From Sodaliphilus pleomorphus (GTDB lineage Bacteria; Bacteroidota; Bacteroidia; Bacteroidales; Muribaculaceae): a stretch of DNA of 64,000 nt. The position numbers and the translations under genes were made by a program. Where the stretch lies: the NCBI RefSeq assembly GCF_009676955.1, contig NZ_CP045696.1, positions 806,001 through 870,000 on the forward strand, written 5' to 3'. Shown here piece by piece: positions 1-7,998 of the stretch; positions within the stretch are counted from its first letter, which is position 1; each line of letters opens with the position of its first letter. The notes beneath the pieces were generated by a model, which was given only the letters and a program-made list of their open reading frames with translations, was not told the DNA's origin and ran no database searches.

Positions 1-1529
1 TCGGGATACTCAACACACTCGATGCTCTTGATGGAGTCTTGCGAGAGCACTGCGGCCACGCCGCCTATGGTGCCCAGGTAGAAACCGCCATGCTTCTTGC
101 AGGCATCGGTCACCACCTGCGTGCGGTTGCCCTTGGCAATCATCACCAGCGAGCCGCCGTGGTCCTGGAACTCGTCGACATAGGGGTCCATGCGGTTGGC
201 CGTGGTGGGACCCATGCTGCCGCAGGGGTAGCCTTGGGGCGTCTTGGCCGGGCCGGCATAGAGGATGGGGTGATCCTTGAAATACTGAGGCAGGTCCTCG
301 CCCTTGTCGAGGCGGGCCTTGAGCTTGGCGTGGGCGATGTCGCGAGCCACGATGATGGTGCCGTTGAGGCTCACACGGGTGCTCACGGGGTACTTGGTGA
401 GCTCCTTGCGCACGGCGTCGATACCCTTGTCGAGGTCGATCACAATGCCGCCCTTGCCCTCACCAGGCTGGCGATACTGCTCGGGGATGAGCTCGCCTGG
501 ATTGTCGTCCATCTTCTCGAGCCAGATGCCGTCGCGGTTGATCACTGCCTTGATGTTGCGGTCGGCCGAGCAGCTCACGCCCATGCCAATGGGGCAACTG
601 GCGCCGTGGCGCGGCAGGCGTATCACACGTATGTCGTGGGCCAGGTACTTGCCGCCAAACTGGGCGCCCAGCCCAATCTTGTGGGCCTCGTCGAGCAGCT
701 TGGCCTCGAGGTCAACGTCGCGGAAGGCGCGGCCCGTCTCGTCGCCGGTGGTGGGCAGGTTGTCGTAGTATTTGATCGAGGCCAGCTTCACGGTGAGCAG
801 GTTTTTCTCGGCACTGGTACCGCCTATCACAAAGGCAATGTGATAGGGCGGGCAGGCTGCGGTGCCCAGGCTCTTCATCTTCTCGACCAGGAAGGGCAGC
901 AGGGTGCCTTCGTTCTGAATCGTGGCCTTGGTCATGGGGTAGAAATAGGTCTTGTTGGCACTGCCGCCGCCCTTGGCCACCATCACAAAGCGGTACTCGG
1001 CACCCTCGGTAGCCTCGATATCGATTTGGGCAGGAAGGTTGCAACGCGTGTTCACCTCGTCATACATGGTGAGCGGAGCATTCTGCGAGTAGCGCAGGTT
1101 GTCGTTGGTGTAGGTGTTGTACACGCCGCGCGAGAGCGCTTCCTCGTCGCTGAAGCCCGTCCACACCTGCTGACCCTTCTCACCGTGGATGATGGCCGTG
1201 CCCGTGTCCTGGCAGAAGGGAAGCACGCCCTTAACGGCAGTCTCGGCGTTGCGCAGGAACTGCAGTGCCACATACTTGTCGTTTTCGCTTGCCTCGGGGT
1301 CCTTCAGGATTTGAGCCACTTGCAGGTTGTGGGCCCGGCGCAGCATGAACTCGCAGTCGTGGAAAGCCTGCTGGCTCAGCAGCGTGAGTGCCTCGGGGGT
1401 GACTTTCAATATTTCCTTGCCTTCAAAAGTACTGGTGCTCACGCCCTCCTTGGTGAGGAGGCGATACTCAGTGTCGTCTTTTCCCAGTTGAAACATGGGA
1501 GCATACTTAAACTCAGGAGTATTTGCCAT
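1..1529 (-). CDS. Fumarate hydratase, class I (iron-sulfur), partial at window edge
   Basis: Interconverts fumarate and malate in the TCA or fumarate-respiration pathway, in the cytoplasm. Translating the minus strand from the ATG at 1529 gives 509 codons without a stop before the left edge. Class I fumarases are about 545 residues, so roughly 35 C-terminal residues lie outside. [4Fe-4S] ligand motifs are visible: PFCQDTGT with Cys about 106, AACPPYH with Cys about 226, and [12 protein letters not shown] with Cys about 312/320. The start is set by the conserved N-terminus and by a promoter whose -7 element is at 1578-1585, about 48 nt upstream. The upstream region is a tandem array of promoter-bearing repeats, so expression may depend on that array. 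Confidence 0.95.
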   Translation of the reverse strand, partial: MANTPEFKYAPMFQLGKDDTEYRLLTKEGVSTSTFEGKEILKVTPEALTLLSQQAFHDCEFMLRRAHNLQVAQILKDPEASENDKYVALQFLRNAETAVKGVLPFCQDTGTAIIHGEKGQQVWTGFSDEEALSRGVYNTYTNDNLRYSQNAPLTMYDEVNTRCNLPAQIDIEATEGAEYRFVMVAKGGGSANKTYFYPMTKATIQNEGTLLPFLVEKMKSLGTAACPPYHIAFVIGGTSAEKNLLTVKLASIKYYDNLPTTGDETGRAFRDVDLEAKLLDEAHKIGLGAQFGGKYLAHDIRVIRLPRHGASCPIGMGVSCSADRNIKAVINRDGIWLEKMDDNPGELIPEQYRQPGEGKGGIVIDLDKGIDAVRKELTKYPVSTRVSLNGTIIVARDIAHAKLKARLDKGEDLPQYFKDHPILYAGPAKTPQGYPCGSMGPTTANRMDPYVDEFQDHGGSLVMIAKGNRTQVVTDACKKHGGFYLGTIGGVAAVLSQDSIKSIECVEYP

Positions 1530-1577
1530 AATAAAATCTAAGTGTTATTGGTTGTGTTACGTAGAATTTTCTTTGTG

Positions 1578-1608
1578 CAAAATTACTGCAAGTCGAGCGA
1601 AATGCAAA
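1578..1608 (-). promoter_or_regulatory. Promoter of fumarase (array copy nearest the gene)
   Basis: On the minus strand TTTG (1608-1605), a 19-nt spacer and TAATTTTG (1585-1578). This matches the Bacteroidetes primary-sigma consensus at the usual spacing. It predicts a leader of about 45 nt. Confidence 0.8.
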
Positions 1609-1974
1609 ATCAAGAACTTGTTTTTGATTTTGACATTCCCGAGACGAAGCGTAATTTATTTAAAATTACTGCAAGTCGAGCGAAATGCAAAATCGAGAAC
1701 TTGTTTTTGATTTTGGCATTCCCGAGACGCAGCGTAATTTATTTAAAATTACTGCAAGTCGAGTGAAATGCAAAATCAAGAACTTGTTTTTGATTTTGGC
1801 ATTCCCGAGACGCAGCGTAATTTATTCAAAATTACTGCAAGTCGAGCGAAATGCAAAATCGGGGGAACTTGTTTTTGATTTTGGCATTCCCGAGACGCAG
1901 CGTAATTTATCCAAAATTACTGCAAGTCGAGCGAAATGCAAAATCAAGAAAGCGTGTTTTTGACCTTTGAATTG
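1578..1974 (-). repeat. Tandem array of five promoter-bearing repeats upstream of fumarase
   Basis: Five copies of a unit start at 1578, 1661, 1744, 1827 and 1912 (periods 83, 83, 83, 85 bp); the last is incomplete and diverges after about 1945. Each unit has a nearly invariant core of about 34 bp, an AT-rich inverted repeat of about 26 bp, and a third block containing GAGACGCAGCG. Read on the minus strand, each core is TTTG, 19 nt, TAATTTT(G/A), which is the Bacteroidetes -33/-7 promoter. Copies 1, 4 and 5 end in G (perfect); copies 2 and 3 end in A. The same family occurs at 19281-19534. The short plus-strand ORFs across it only reflect the repeat. Confidence 0.9.
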
Positions 1975-2209
1975 CCAACGGGCCTTTCAACTTTATGCTG
2001 CAGGAAGATAACCGATTTGTATTGAACTACCAAAAACCAATCACGGCACAACACACCGAAAAGCCGCCACACAGTCAGGGTGCAGCGGCTCATTGCCGGA
2101 AAAAAACCTAAGGCAATCGTGAAAAAAAAAAATTAAGATTAGGACAGCAACGTGCCTCTTGCCTCTCGCCGCGGCCACGTGCCTTGCCAGGAAAGTGGCA
2201 GTAATCACA

Positions 2210-2575
2210 CTATTTTTCCCGAGCACCGTTTCGCTTGATGCGCAGGGTGAGCCGCACCTGCGCCTCGGGGTGGGCATCGGCGTCGAGCTTGCTGATGCGG
2301 CACTCCATCACTTGGGTCCAGCCCATCTTGAGCAACGCGGCCACGACCTCGTTGTGGCTGCACGGCAGGTAGCCCAGCATGTAGCGGCCGTCGTCGCCGG
2401 TCACGTCGGGGTCGATGTAGAACACGGCCACGGCATTGTCGTCGTGGGTATTGGAGCTGTCCCACTCCAGGTGGAGCAGGGTGCCCACTTTGAGCTTTTC
2501 CCACACCTCATCGGCATCATAATACTTGCGCCCTGCGAGGTGGCAATCGGTGTAATACAATTTTTTTGCTATCAT
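2210..2575 (-). CDS. HIRAN domain protein
   Basis: A 121-residue protein that is almost wholly a HIRAN domain. HIRAN modules bind single-stranded or 3' DNA ends in eukaryotic HLTF/Rad5 and are common as small stand-alone proteins in bacteria. Visible family marks are LAGRKYYDADEVW, the DDNAVAVFY strand near residue 46, GYLPCSHNEVVAALL near residue 69 and a basic C-terminus. It lies 82 bp downstream of the WYL regulator on the same strand but has its own -7 element (2606-2613), with a 16-bp inverted repeat (2621-2636) just upstream of it. The specific role is unknown; a DNA-damage or defence-related job is inference. Confidence 0.8.
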   Translation of the reverse strand: MIAKKLYYTDCHLAGRKYYDADEVWEKLKVGTLLHLEWDSSNTHDDNAVAVFYIDPDVTGDDGRYMLGYLPCSHNEVVAALLKMGWTQVMECRISKLDADAHPEAQVRLTLRIKRNGAREK

Positions 2576-2605
2576 CGTAGTAGTGTATTGTATCGTTTAC
2601 TGCTA

Positions 2606-2636
2606 CAAAGATAGAAGCTGCATGTTTCAAAACATG
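2606..2636 (-). promoter_or_regulatory. HIRAN gene promoter with palindromic operator candidate
   Basis: TATCTTTG on the minus strand (2613-2606) is a -7 element about 30 nt before the HIRAN start. A perfect inverted repeat CATGTTT-CA-AAACATG (2621-2636) lies in the -33 region, where no TTTG is found at the right spacing. This suggests a regulated promoter. Confidence 0.5.
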
Positions 2637-2657
2637 GTACAAGATTAAGAAAAAAAA

Positions 2658-3572
2658 CTATTTTTTTTGCTCGTAGCGCTCTATAGCCTCCCTGTGGGCC
2701 GCAACCACCTTGTCGATCACCCACTGTGGCGAGAGCACCTCGAGCCAGGAGCCTCGCGACACGACCTTGGCAATGAAGTCGGCCGTGGGTCGAAGCTGCA
2801 ATTTATAGTCGGCCCAACCGTCGCCATGGGCCACGAGCCGCTGCGAGTCGTGCAGGGGCAGGTCGCGCAGGTAGTAGGCCTCAAGACCGTGGGCGCGCAA
2901 GGTGACGGTAGTGATCTCAACCTCGTCGTCGACAAAAACGCCGTAATAGGCCGAGAAAAACTCTTCGGCGTCAAAGTCGGGGTCGAGCTTAAAGCGCACG
3001 TCGCTCACGAGCATGTCCTCGATGCGGTCGAGCGAGAGCATGGCATAGTAGCCATTTTTCTTGTAACGGGCCAGGATGTACCATCGCTGGCGGAAGTACT
3101 TGAGGCAGTAGGGCTCAACAACAAACTGGCGCGACTGCTTTGAGCCATACTTGCGGTAGTCGATCATCAGGCAGCAGCCTGCGCGCATGGCATGAATGGC
3201 AACGGCGAGCTTCTTGCCCTGCACCGGGATAGACTCGAGCAGGATGCGGCCGCGCAGCGACATGCCAGCGGCGATGACGTTGCTCACGGTGAGTGTCGAG
3301 AGCATCCAGTTCTGCACCGTGTGCTGGCCCAGCACCTCCTCGTTGGCAATGTAGTAGCGGTAGCCGTCGCGACGGTCGCAGTCGATGATGATGCCAAACA
3401 TGTCTTCGATAGCATCCTTGTGGCGGTTGAAGGTAGAGCGGGCAAAGGGGATGCCCTCGCTCATCTCGGTCTCGAGCCAGAGGGTGTTGATTTCCTGCAA
3501 GGAGATTTTGCGGTAGTGCTTGATGATGTTCACAAGCCAGATGTATTCTTTAAACAACTCGGGTTTCTTCAT
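2658..3572 (-). CDS. WYL domain transcriptional regulator
   Basis: A 304-residue regulator. An N-terminal region (about residues 1-110) resembles a winged-helix DNA-binding segment (RSTFNRHKDAIEDMFG, then DRRDGYRYYI). It is followed by a WYL domain around residues 120-215, with YRKYGSKQSRQFVVEPYCLKYFRQRWYI split over two strands, and a C-terminal WCX-like part. WYL domains bind nucleic acid or nucleotide ligands and often control defence or DNA-repair genes. The open frame continues upstream to 3827, but that extension is encoded by the 164-bp repeat and the end of the IS element; the ATG at 3572 is the natural start. It was probably divergent to the gene at 6100 before the IS inserted. Confidence 0.85.
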   Translation of the reverse strand: MKKPELFKEYIWLVNIIKHYRKISLQEINTLWLETEMSEGIPFARSTFNRHKDAIEDMFGIIIDCDRRDGYRYYIANEEVLGQHTVQNWMLSTLTVSNVIAAGMSLRGRILLESIPVQGKKLAVAIHAMRAGCCLMIDYRKYGSKQSRQFVVEPYCLKYFRQRWYILARYKKNGYYAMLSLDRIEDMLVSDVRFKLDPDFDAEEFFSAYYGVFVDDEVEITTVTLRAHGLEAYYLRDLPLHDSQRLVAHGDGWADYKLQLRPTADFIAKVVSRGSWLEVLSPQWVIDKVVAAHREAIERYEQKK

Positions 3573-3577
3573 CGCTG

Positions 3578-3741
3578 GTAAAGTTTGTGTTCTCACGCGA
3601 AGGTAGTGAAAATCTTTCACATGACAGTGGTTTGCCCGCGTCAACTTGCCCACGCGTGCGCCTGAGGTCCAGGTGTGGGGCGGGCTGCAAGGAAAAAAGG
3701 GTTGCAAGATTTTGCATGAAACGCCGCAATGCGCTATCTTT
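3578..3741. repeat. 164-bp direct repeat, left copy (target duplication of the IS)
   Basis: Matches 5886-6049 over 164 bp with two substitutions (near 3624 and 3631). It abuts the left end of the IS element and contains the upstream region of the WYL gene, including the palindrome GTGAAA-ATC-TTTCAC at 3606-3620. See the finding on IS1634-type long duplications. Confidence 0.9.
3606..3620. promoter_or_regulatory. Palindrome in WYL promoter region (operator candidate)
   Basis: GTGAAA-ATC-TTTCAC, a perfect 6-3-6 inverted repeat overlapping a weak minus-strand -7 element (TACCTTCG) about 30 nt upstream of the WYL start. A second copy at 5914-5928 arose with the target duplication. A role in autoregulation by the WYL protein is inference. 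Confidence 0.4.
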
Positions 3742-5885
3742 CCTAATTTGACAGTTTGTTGTATTAACGTATTGCTACACAATACTTTATATAGCAAAGT
3801 AATGTAGCTAATTTTTCGGTGTCGCAAAGATTAACCTTTGTTAACCTTTCGGTAGAACGCGTTCATCGCTGCTTTTGTGATTATCTGTTTGTTAACTTCC
3901 ACACCGGCAAGCTCTTGCAGTTGGTCGGTGAGGCTGGTGCGCTGGAACATGGGCACGTATCCCAGTCCCTGGATTTGTCCGAAGCGCAGGTTCTGGAGAG
4001 TGTCGATCAGCTGGTCGACGGTCAGGGGGTGCTCCTTGTAGGCCTCGGGGAACGAGTCGGCCAGCTGCTTTTGCAGGAGCTTGAGCAGCAGCAGTGCGAG
4101 GAAGCAGACGAGGAAGTGGGAGCGGATGCGGTCCTGCCTGGAGAGGTAGACGGGCCGGGCCTCGAGGTGGGTCTTGGTGGTGCGGAACAGGTGCTCTATC
4201 TCGTGATGGAAGGAGCGTGCCTTGAGCACGAGCGTGGCCTCGTCATCGAGCGAGGTGGCGTAGGCGTAGAAGCCGTCGAGCTTCTCCTCCTGTCCGAGGA
4301 TGTCGTCATTGATGACCATCTCGGTCTTGACGGCCGTCTGTCCGTCGTCGGTCTTGTGTATGGTCTCTATGTAGTTGAGCGGCGACTGCTGCGAGCGGCG
4401 CGGGTTGGCCTGCCCCCTGGCCACTATCTTCCTGGCCGCCGCGAGGCGCTCGGCGCGCTTGTGCCTGAGGAAGAGGGCGAAGTCGTGGCTGTAGGTGACG
4501 ATGACCCTCTCGGCCCTGGAGGAGCTTTGCCATTGCCTGATGCGTCGCCCCCGGGCGTCGACGGGCGTTGCGCCGGGGTTCTCCCTGCGGGCCTCGAGCC
4601 ACTGCGGGTTGAGGCATTTCACGGTTTTGTCGACAAGTATCTCCTTGTAGAATGTGGTCTGGCGCAGCAGGGAGCTGTCAGCCTGGCCGCCCTCGCGCAG
4701 CACGTCCAGGTTGTAGAGGCCGCCGTCGGAGTACTTCTCGCGCAGCAGCCTGGCCTTTTCCCCGTCGGCGCAGTAGCCCAGCCTCCAGCCCCTGGGGTCG
4801 ACGGCGGCCCGGCGGTCGGCGGCGGGCAGCGAGGGGATCGACTGGACGCAGATGTAGTCGCGGCCCTGGTCCATGTTGTAGCGCCGGTTGCCCTCCGAGG
4901 CCAGGCCGGCGTCGGTGGAGACGACGAACTCGGTCAGGCCGAACTTGCGCCTCAGCACATCCTCGAGCGGCTGGAGCGTGGCCTGCTCCGACTCGTTGCC
5001 CGGGAAGACCACGAAGGCCAGCGGGATGCCGTCCATGTCCATGAACATGCCCATCTGCACGATGGGGCTGGGCCGGTTCTCCTTCGACTTGCCGCGCTTG
5101 CGCAGCCCGGCCACGAGCTCGCCGGTCTCTATGTCCACCGTGTCCCTGTCGTTGTCCTCGATCTCGAAGTAGTAGTTGGTGCAGTCGTAGTAGATCACCC
5201 TGTCCCTGCGTTCCATGAACCTGGCCGAGCAGGCGTAGACGCCGGCCTGGATGTCGTCGATGTGGCCCGAGAGCAGGCTCAGGGCCCGGTACATGTCGGC
5301 CTCGCCGAACTTCGGAGGCCGCACCAGCCCCTGCGCCTTCCGCAGCGTCCTCTGCTTGGAGCAGGGGAAGAGCATACGGCCCGTGACCAGCGTCCTCAAT
5401 ATCCCGTCGAGGTCGAACTTCGCCTTGCTCGCCTTCTTGATCTCGGCGCACATGCGGGGCAGGCCGAGCCTGTTGTAAAGCGGCAGCAGCATCAGGTCGC
5501 CGCCCGCCCGCAGAGGCAGGTCGCCCTTGCCCACGGTCTGGCCCGGGTAGAAGTCAACCGAAATGCGCTCCCTGCCGGCCTTCTCCTCCTCGGTCATGCG
5601 GGCCGCCAGGTCCCTGACCCACTGGCGCGGGTCCTGGCAGCCGTACTTGCGCCTGATGTCCTCAAGCAGCCCCAGCCGCCTGACAGTCTTGGTGGTAGAC
5701 TTGCCGTCGATGCGCACCGACTTCTGGATGTAAGCCCACGTGCCCTTCTTCGTAGTGCCGAATGTCGCCTTCATATCTATAATCCTTTAATGTAATAACT
5801 ACTATTAGCTACAAATATACAAATAAAAAATGAACTGTGCAACAATTCATTAGAAAAAATTTTACGCTCTAACTGTCAAAGTCCC
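3742..5885 (-). mobile_element. IS1634-family insertion sequence, complete
   Basis: The element is bounded exactly by the two copies of the 164-bp repeat, giving 2144 bp. Imperfect terminal inverted repeats share TTTGACAGTT, five bases in from each end (3747-3756 and, inverted, 5871-5880). It holds one intact transposase gene covering most of its length. The duplicated flank fits the published behaviour of IS1634 from Mycoplasma mycoides, which makes long and variable-length direct repeats on insertion. Confidence 0.85.
3831..5774 (-). CDS. IS1634-family DDE transposase
   Basis: A full-length 647-residue transposase of the IS4/IS1634 superfamily (DDE_Tnp_1 fold). Candidate catalytic residues are Asp197 (YYDCTNYYFE), Asp288 (STDAGLAS) and Glu527 in the family motif IEHLFRTTKTHLEARPVY. 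No stop or frameshift is visible, so the element could be active. It starts at the ATG at 5774, about 110 bp inside the right end of the IS. It is more GC-rich than its AT-rich termini. Confidence 0.93.
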   Translation of the reverse strand: MKATFGTTKKGTWAYIQKSVRIDGKSTTKTVRRLGLLEDIRRKYGCQDPRQWVRDLAARMTEEEKAGRERISVDFYPGQTVGKGDLPLRAGGDLMLLPLYNRLGLPRMCAEIKKASKAKFDLDGILRTLVTGRMLFPCSKQRTLRKAQGLVRPPKFGEADMYRALSLLSGHIDDIQAGVYACSARFMERRDRVIYYDCTNYYFEIEDNDRDTVDIETGELVAGLRKRGKSKENRPSPIVQMGMFMDMDGIPLAFVVFPGNESEQATLQPLEDVLRRKFGLTEFVVSTDAGLASEGNRRYNMDQGRDYICVQSIPSLPAADRRAAVDPRGWRLGYCADGEKARLLREKYSDGGLYNLDVLREGGQADSSLLRQTTFYKEILVDKTVKCLNPQWLEARRENPGATPVDARGRRIRQWQSSSRAERVIVTYSHDFALFLRHKRAERLAAARKIVARGQANPRRSQQSPLNYIETIHKTDDGQTAVKTEMVINDDILGQEEKLDGFYAYATSLDDEATLVLKARSFHHEIEHLFRTTKTHLEARPVYLSRQDRIRSHFLVCFLALLLLKLLQKQLADSFPEAYKEHPLTVDQLIDTLQNLRFGQIQGLGYVPMFQRTSLTDQLQELAGVEVNKQIITKAAMNAFYRKVNKG

Positions 5886-6049
5886 GTAAAGTTTGTGTTC
5901 TCACGCGAAGGTAGTGAAAATCTTTCACATGGCAGTGGCTTGCCCGCGTCAACTTGCCCACGCGTGCGCCTGAGGTCCAGGTGTGGGGCGGGCTGCAAGG
6001 AAAAAAGGGTTGCAAGATTTTGCATGAAACGCCGCAATGCGCTATCTTT
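5886..6049. repeat. 164-bp direct repeat, right copy
   Basis: Second copy of the sequence at 3578-3741, two mismatches in 164 bp. It begins right after the right end of the IS and supplies the upstream region of the plus-strand gene at 6100, including the -33 element and seven of the eight bases of its -7 element. Confidence 0.9.
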
Positions 6050-6050
6050 G
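6019..6050 (+). promoter_or_regulatory. Promoter of the secreted-protein gene at 6100
   Basis: TTTG (6019-6022), 20 nt, TATCTTTG (6043-6050). All but the last G lies within the 164-bp repeat. In the left copy that G is replaced by C at the IS junction, so the left copy has an impaired version that would read into the IS. Confidence 0.75.
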
Positions 6051-6099
6051 CAACAATAACCAACCATTCTTTTACAAACAACTCCAAATTCCCAACAAA

Positions 6100-7785
6100 A
6101 TGAAACAAAAATTACTTCTCTCCTGCGTTCTCCTGCTCTCGGCAGGCACGATCGGCGCCCAGAAGCAATATGATGACGGGCAGGCCGAAGCCGCCCTTGC
6201 CACTCAGGCTCCGGCAGCCCAGGCCCGTGCACAGCAAGAGGGCAGCAGCACCTTTCAAGTGAGCTACAAGCGGCCTCGCGGCGTGTTTTACTGCCCCTAC
6301 TACACCAAGGACGATGCCACAGGCGTGTGGGCCTATTATGCACCCTGGTTGCACTCCACGCCCTACCAGAACGTGACCTTTGTCAACACCTCGACCGGTG
6401 CCACGGCATTTGACTGGCGAGTTACCGTGCTCAAGAATCTCGACGAGGAAACCATCACTTCGAGCGACACCGACTTCACCGTGCCCTACTCGCTCAGAAT
6501 AAGCGACAGCATACCCACGCTCACGGCCACGGGCGCGCCCGACACCACAGCCACCTACTTCATGGGCGGCTACAACAAGAGCTTGCAATACGTGCCCTCG
6601 ACGATGTGGACCTATCCCAACTGGAAATATGCCACCTCCGAGACCTACAAGGTGCGGCACATGTGGGAGTCGAGCAAGTACTATGCCTCCAAGACCGACC
6701 GCACGGGCACAGCCTCGGGCAGCAGCTTCTACTACACACTCGATACGCAATATGCAGCCAGCGGCAGCAGCAAGGCCTACACCTTCGGGCGCAACACAGC
6801 AGGCTACGACTACTCGGGCGTTGCCTTTGAGAAGCCAGCACACCCCTACCTCATCAACCACGTGGGTGTGAAATACCAAAAGCTCAAGTGGACACGCAAC
6901 GCCAACGCCCTGATAAAGGCCGAAATATATGAGCTGAAAAACATTCCCGCCTATAGCGACACCCAGGCCGTGACGCCCACACTCGTGCGCCGCATCGCCA
7001 CTGGAATGGTCACCATCGACAGTATCAACACTGCTGCCTCGGGCATGCTGTCGATACTCATGAAAGACGACGACGGCAACACGCCCGAAATCAACACCGA
7101 CATACTTGTCGTTGTATCGGGATACAACAACGACGCCATCAGCGACTTCACGCTCCTGTGCAGCAGCGACAAGGTCGACGAGGGCTATGGCGAGCTGGGC
7201 TACCTGGGCATCACGCAAAGCGACGGCACCGTGAACCTTGTGGGCGTGAACAACACCGTGGGCACCAACTTCTACACCGCACCGTCGATCTTCATCGAGA
7301 CCGAGCGGCCCTGGCTCACCTTCAGGTCGGGAATCGAGCCCGAGGGCCACGACTTCCTCACCACGGGCGAAGTCTACGACTTGGAGCTATTCTCGTCGAT
7401 GCCTTCCACGTCATGGACCATCACCACCAGCGCGGCAAGCAGCAGCCCCCAAGGCAAGGCAGCTGCAGCCAAGGTCGACCTGCCCTCGTGGCTCAGCATC
7501 ACCCTGCGCGAGGAGACCGGCAGCGAGCTGGGCTACTCGACCCATGCCGTGCTCGACGCCCAGGCCCTGCCTGCAGGCGAGCCCATGCGCGAGGCCACCT
7601 TGCGATTTGCCTTCCCAGGCGCCTATCTCGACTATCACATCACACAAGGCATGAGCACGGCCGTGACCACCATAAGCCGCGACAGCGAGCACGACGGCGC
7701 AGTCTACAACATGCTGGGCCAGAAAGTGAGCCCCAATGCCAAGGGCTTGCTCATCAAGAACGGTAAAAAGACCTATGTGAAATAG
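6100..7785 (+). CDS. Secreted protein with C-terminal tail, function unknown
   Basis: 561 residues starting at the ATG at 6100, chosen because a classical signal peptide (MKQKLLLSCVLLLSAGTIGA) follows and a promoter lies 50 nt upstream; the longer frame from 6037 overlaps the promoter. The body is rich in Thr, Ser and Tyr with no domain I recognise. The C-terminus (VYNMLGQKV ... NGKKTYVK) matches the short tail seen on other secreted proteins in this window (50253, 56154). In Bacteroidetes such tails resemble reduced type IX secretion-type sorting domains. It was probably the divergent partner of the WYL regulator before the IS inserted. An 11-bp stem terminator candidate follows. Confidence 0.75.
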   Translation: MKQKLLLSCVLLLSAGTIGAQKQYDDGQAEAALATQAPAAQARAQQEGSSTFQVSYKRPRGVFYCPYYTKDDATGVWAYYAPWLHSTPYQNVTFVNTSTGATAFDWRVTVLKNLDEETITSSDTDFTVPYSLRISDSIPTLTATGAPDTTATYFMGGYNKSLQYVPSTMWTYPNWKYATSETYKVRHMWESSKYYASKTDRTGTASGSSFYYTLDTQYAASGSSKAYTFGRNTAGYDYSGVAFEKPAHPYLINHVGVKYQKLKWTRNANALIKAEIYELKNIPAYSDTQAVTPTLVRRIATGMVTIDSINTAASGMLSILMKDDDGNTPEINTDILVVVSGYNNDAISDFTLLCSSDKVDEGYGELGYLGITQSDGTVNLVGVNNTVGTNFYTAPSIFIETERPWLTFRSGIEPEGHDFLTTGEVYDLELFSSMPSTSWTITTSAASSSPQGKAAAAKVDLPSWLSITLREETGSELGYSTHAVLDAQALPAGEPMREATLRFAFPGAYLDYHITQGMSTAVTTISRDSEHDGAVYNMLGQKVSPNAKGLLIKNGKKTYVK

Positions 7786-7830
7786 CGCGCCACAGCGGCA
7801 GCCGCCCTCGCAGGCAGCCAAAGCTACAAG

Positions 7831-7885
7831 AAGGCCGGCCGCGACAGCGGGTACAACACTACGCCCCCGCCTGCCGGCCGGCCTT
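7831..7885 (+). terminator. Stem-loop terminator candidate
   Basis: Perfect 11-bp stem AAGGCCGGCCG / CGGCCGGCCTT (7831-7841 and 7875-7885) with a loop of about 33 nt and a short T run. It separates the secreted-protein gene from the flavin reductase gene. Confidence 0.5.
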
Positions 7886-7945
7886 TGCATGCCTCAACAG
7901 GGAAAAACACACGCTCGCTTGCCGCCATTATTCGGCAATAATTGC

Positions 7946-7953
7946 TACCTTTG
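7946..7953 (+). promoter_or_regulatory. -7 element of flavin reductase gene
   Basis: TACCTTTG. No clear TTTG lies 19-21 nt upstream. It rules out the ATG-like start at 7942 and supports a start at 7999 (or 7972). Confidence 0.55.
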
Positions 7954-7998
7954 TCCAACCAAGGCAGCTACATGCCATCTTTTGGATACAACACGACT

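Noticed and set aside
39..1541. Long plus-strand open frame (500 codons) across the fumarase gene
   Set aside because: It is the antisense shadow of class I fumarase, whose minus-strand translation shows all family motifs. High GC makes long antisense frames common in this window (also 3819-5795, 26967-28331, 44082-45101, 45356-47734, 53164-54480, 54568-56094, 61026-63404).
1495..1963. Overlapping short plus-strand frames with repetitive protein
   Set aside because: They simply translate the tandem promoter repeat; stops and starts follow the repeat period and no signal of protein selection is seen.
1578..1974. CRISPR array
   Set aside because: The sequence between the conserved cores is itself repeated from unit to unit, so there are no unique spacers, and no cas genes lie nearby.
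2041..2277. Short minus-strand frame after the HIRAN gene
   Set aside because: It overlaps the HIRAN gene end in another frame and continues into AT-rich non-coding DNA.
3573..3827. N-terminal extension of the WYL protein
   Set aside because: The extension is encoded by the 164-bp duplicated promoter DNA plus the IS end. The same peptide appears at 5869-6108 only because the DNA is duplicated.
5869..6108. Small minus-strand gene at the right IS flank
   Set aside because: It translates the right copy of the promoter duplication and has no counterpart beyond it.
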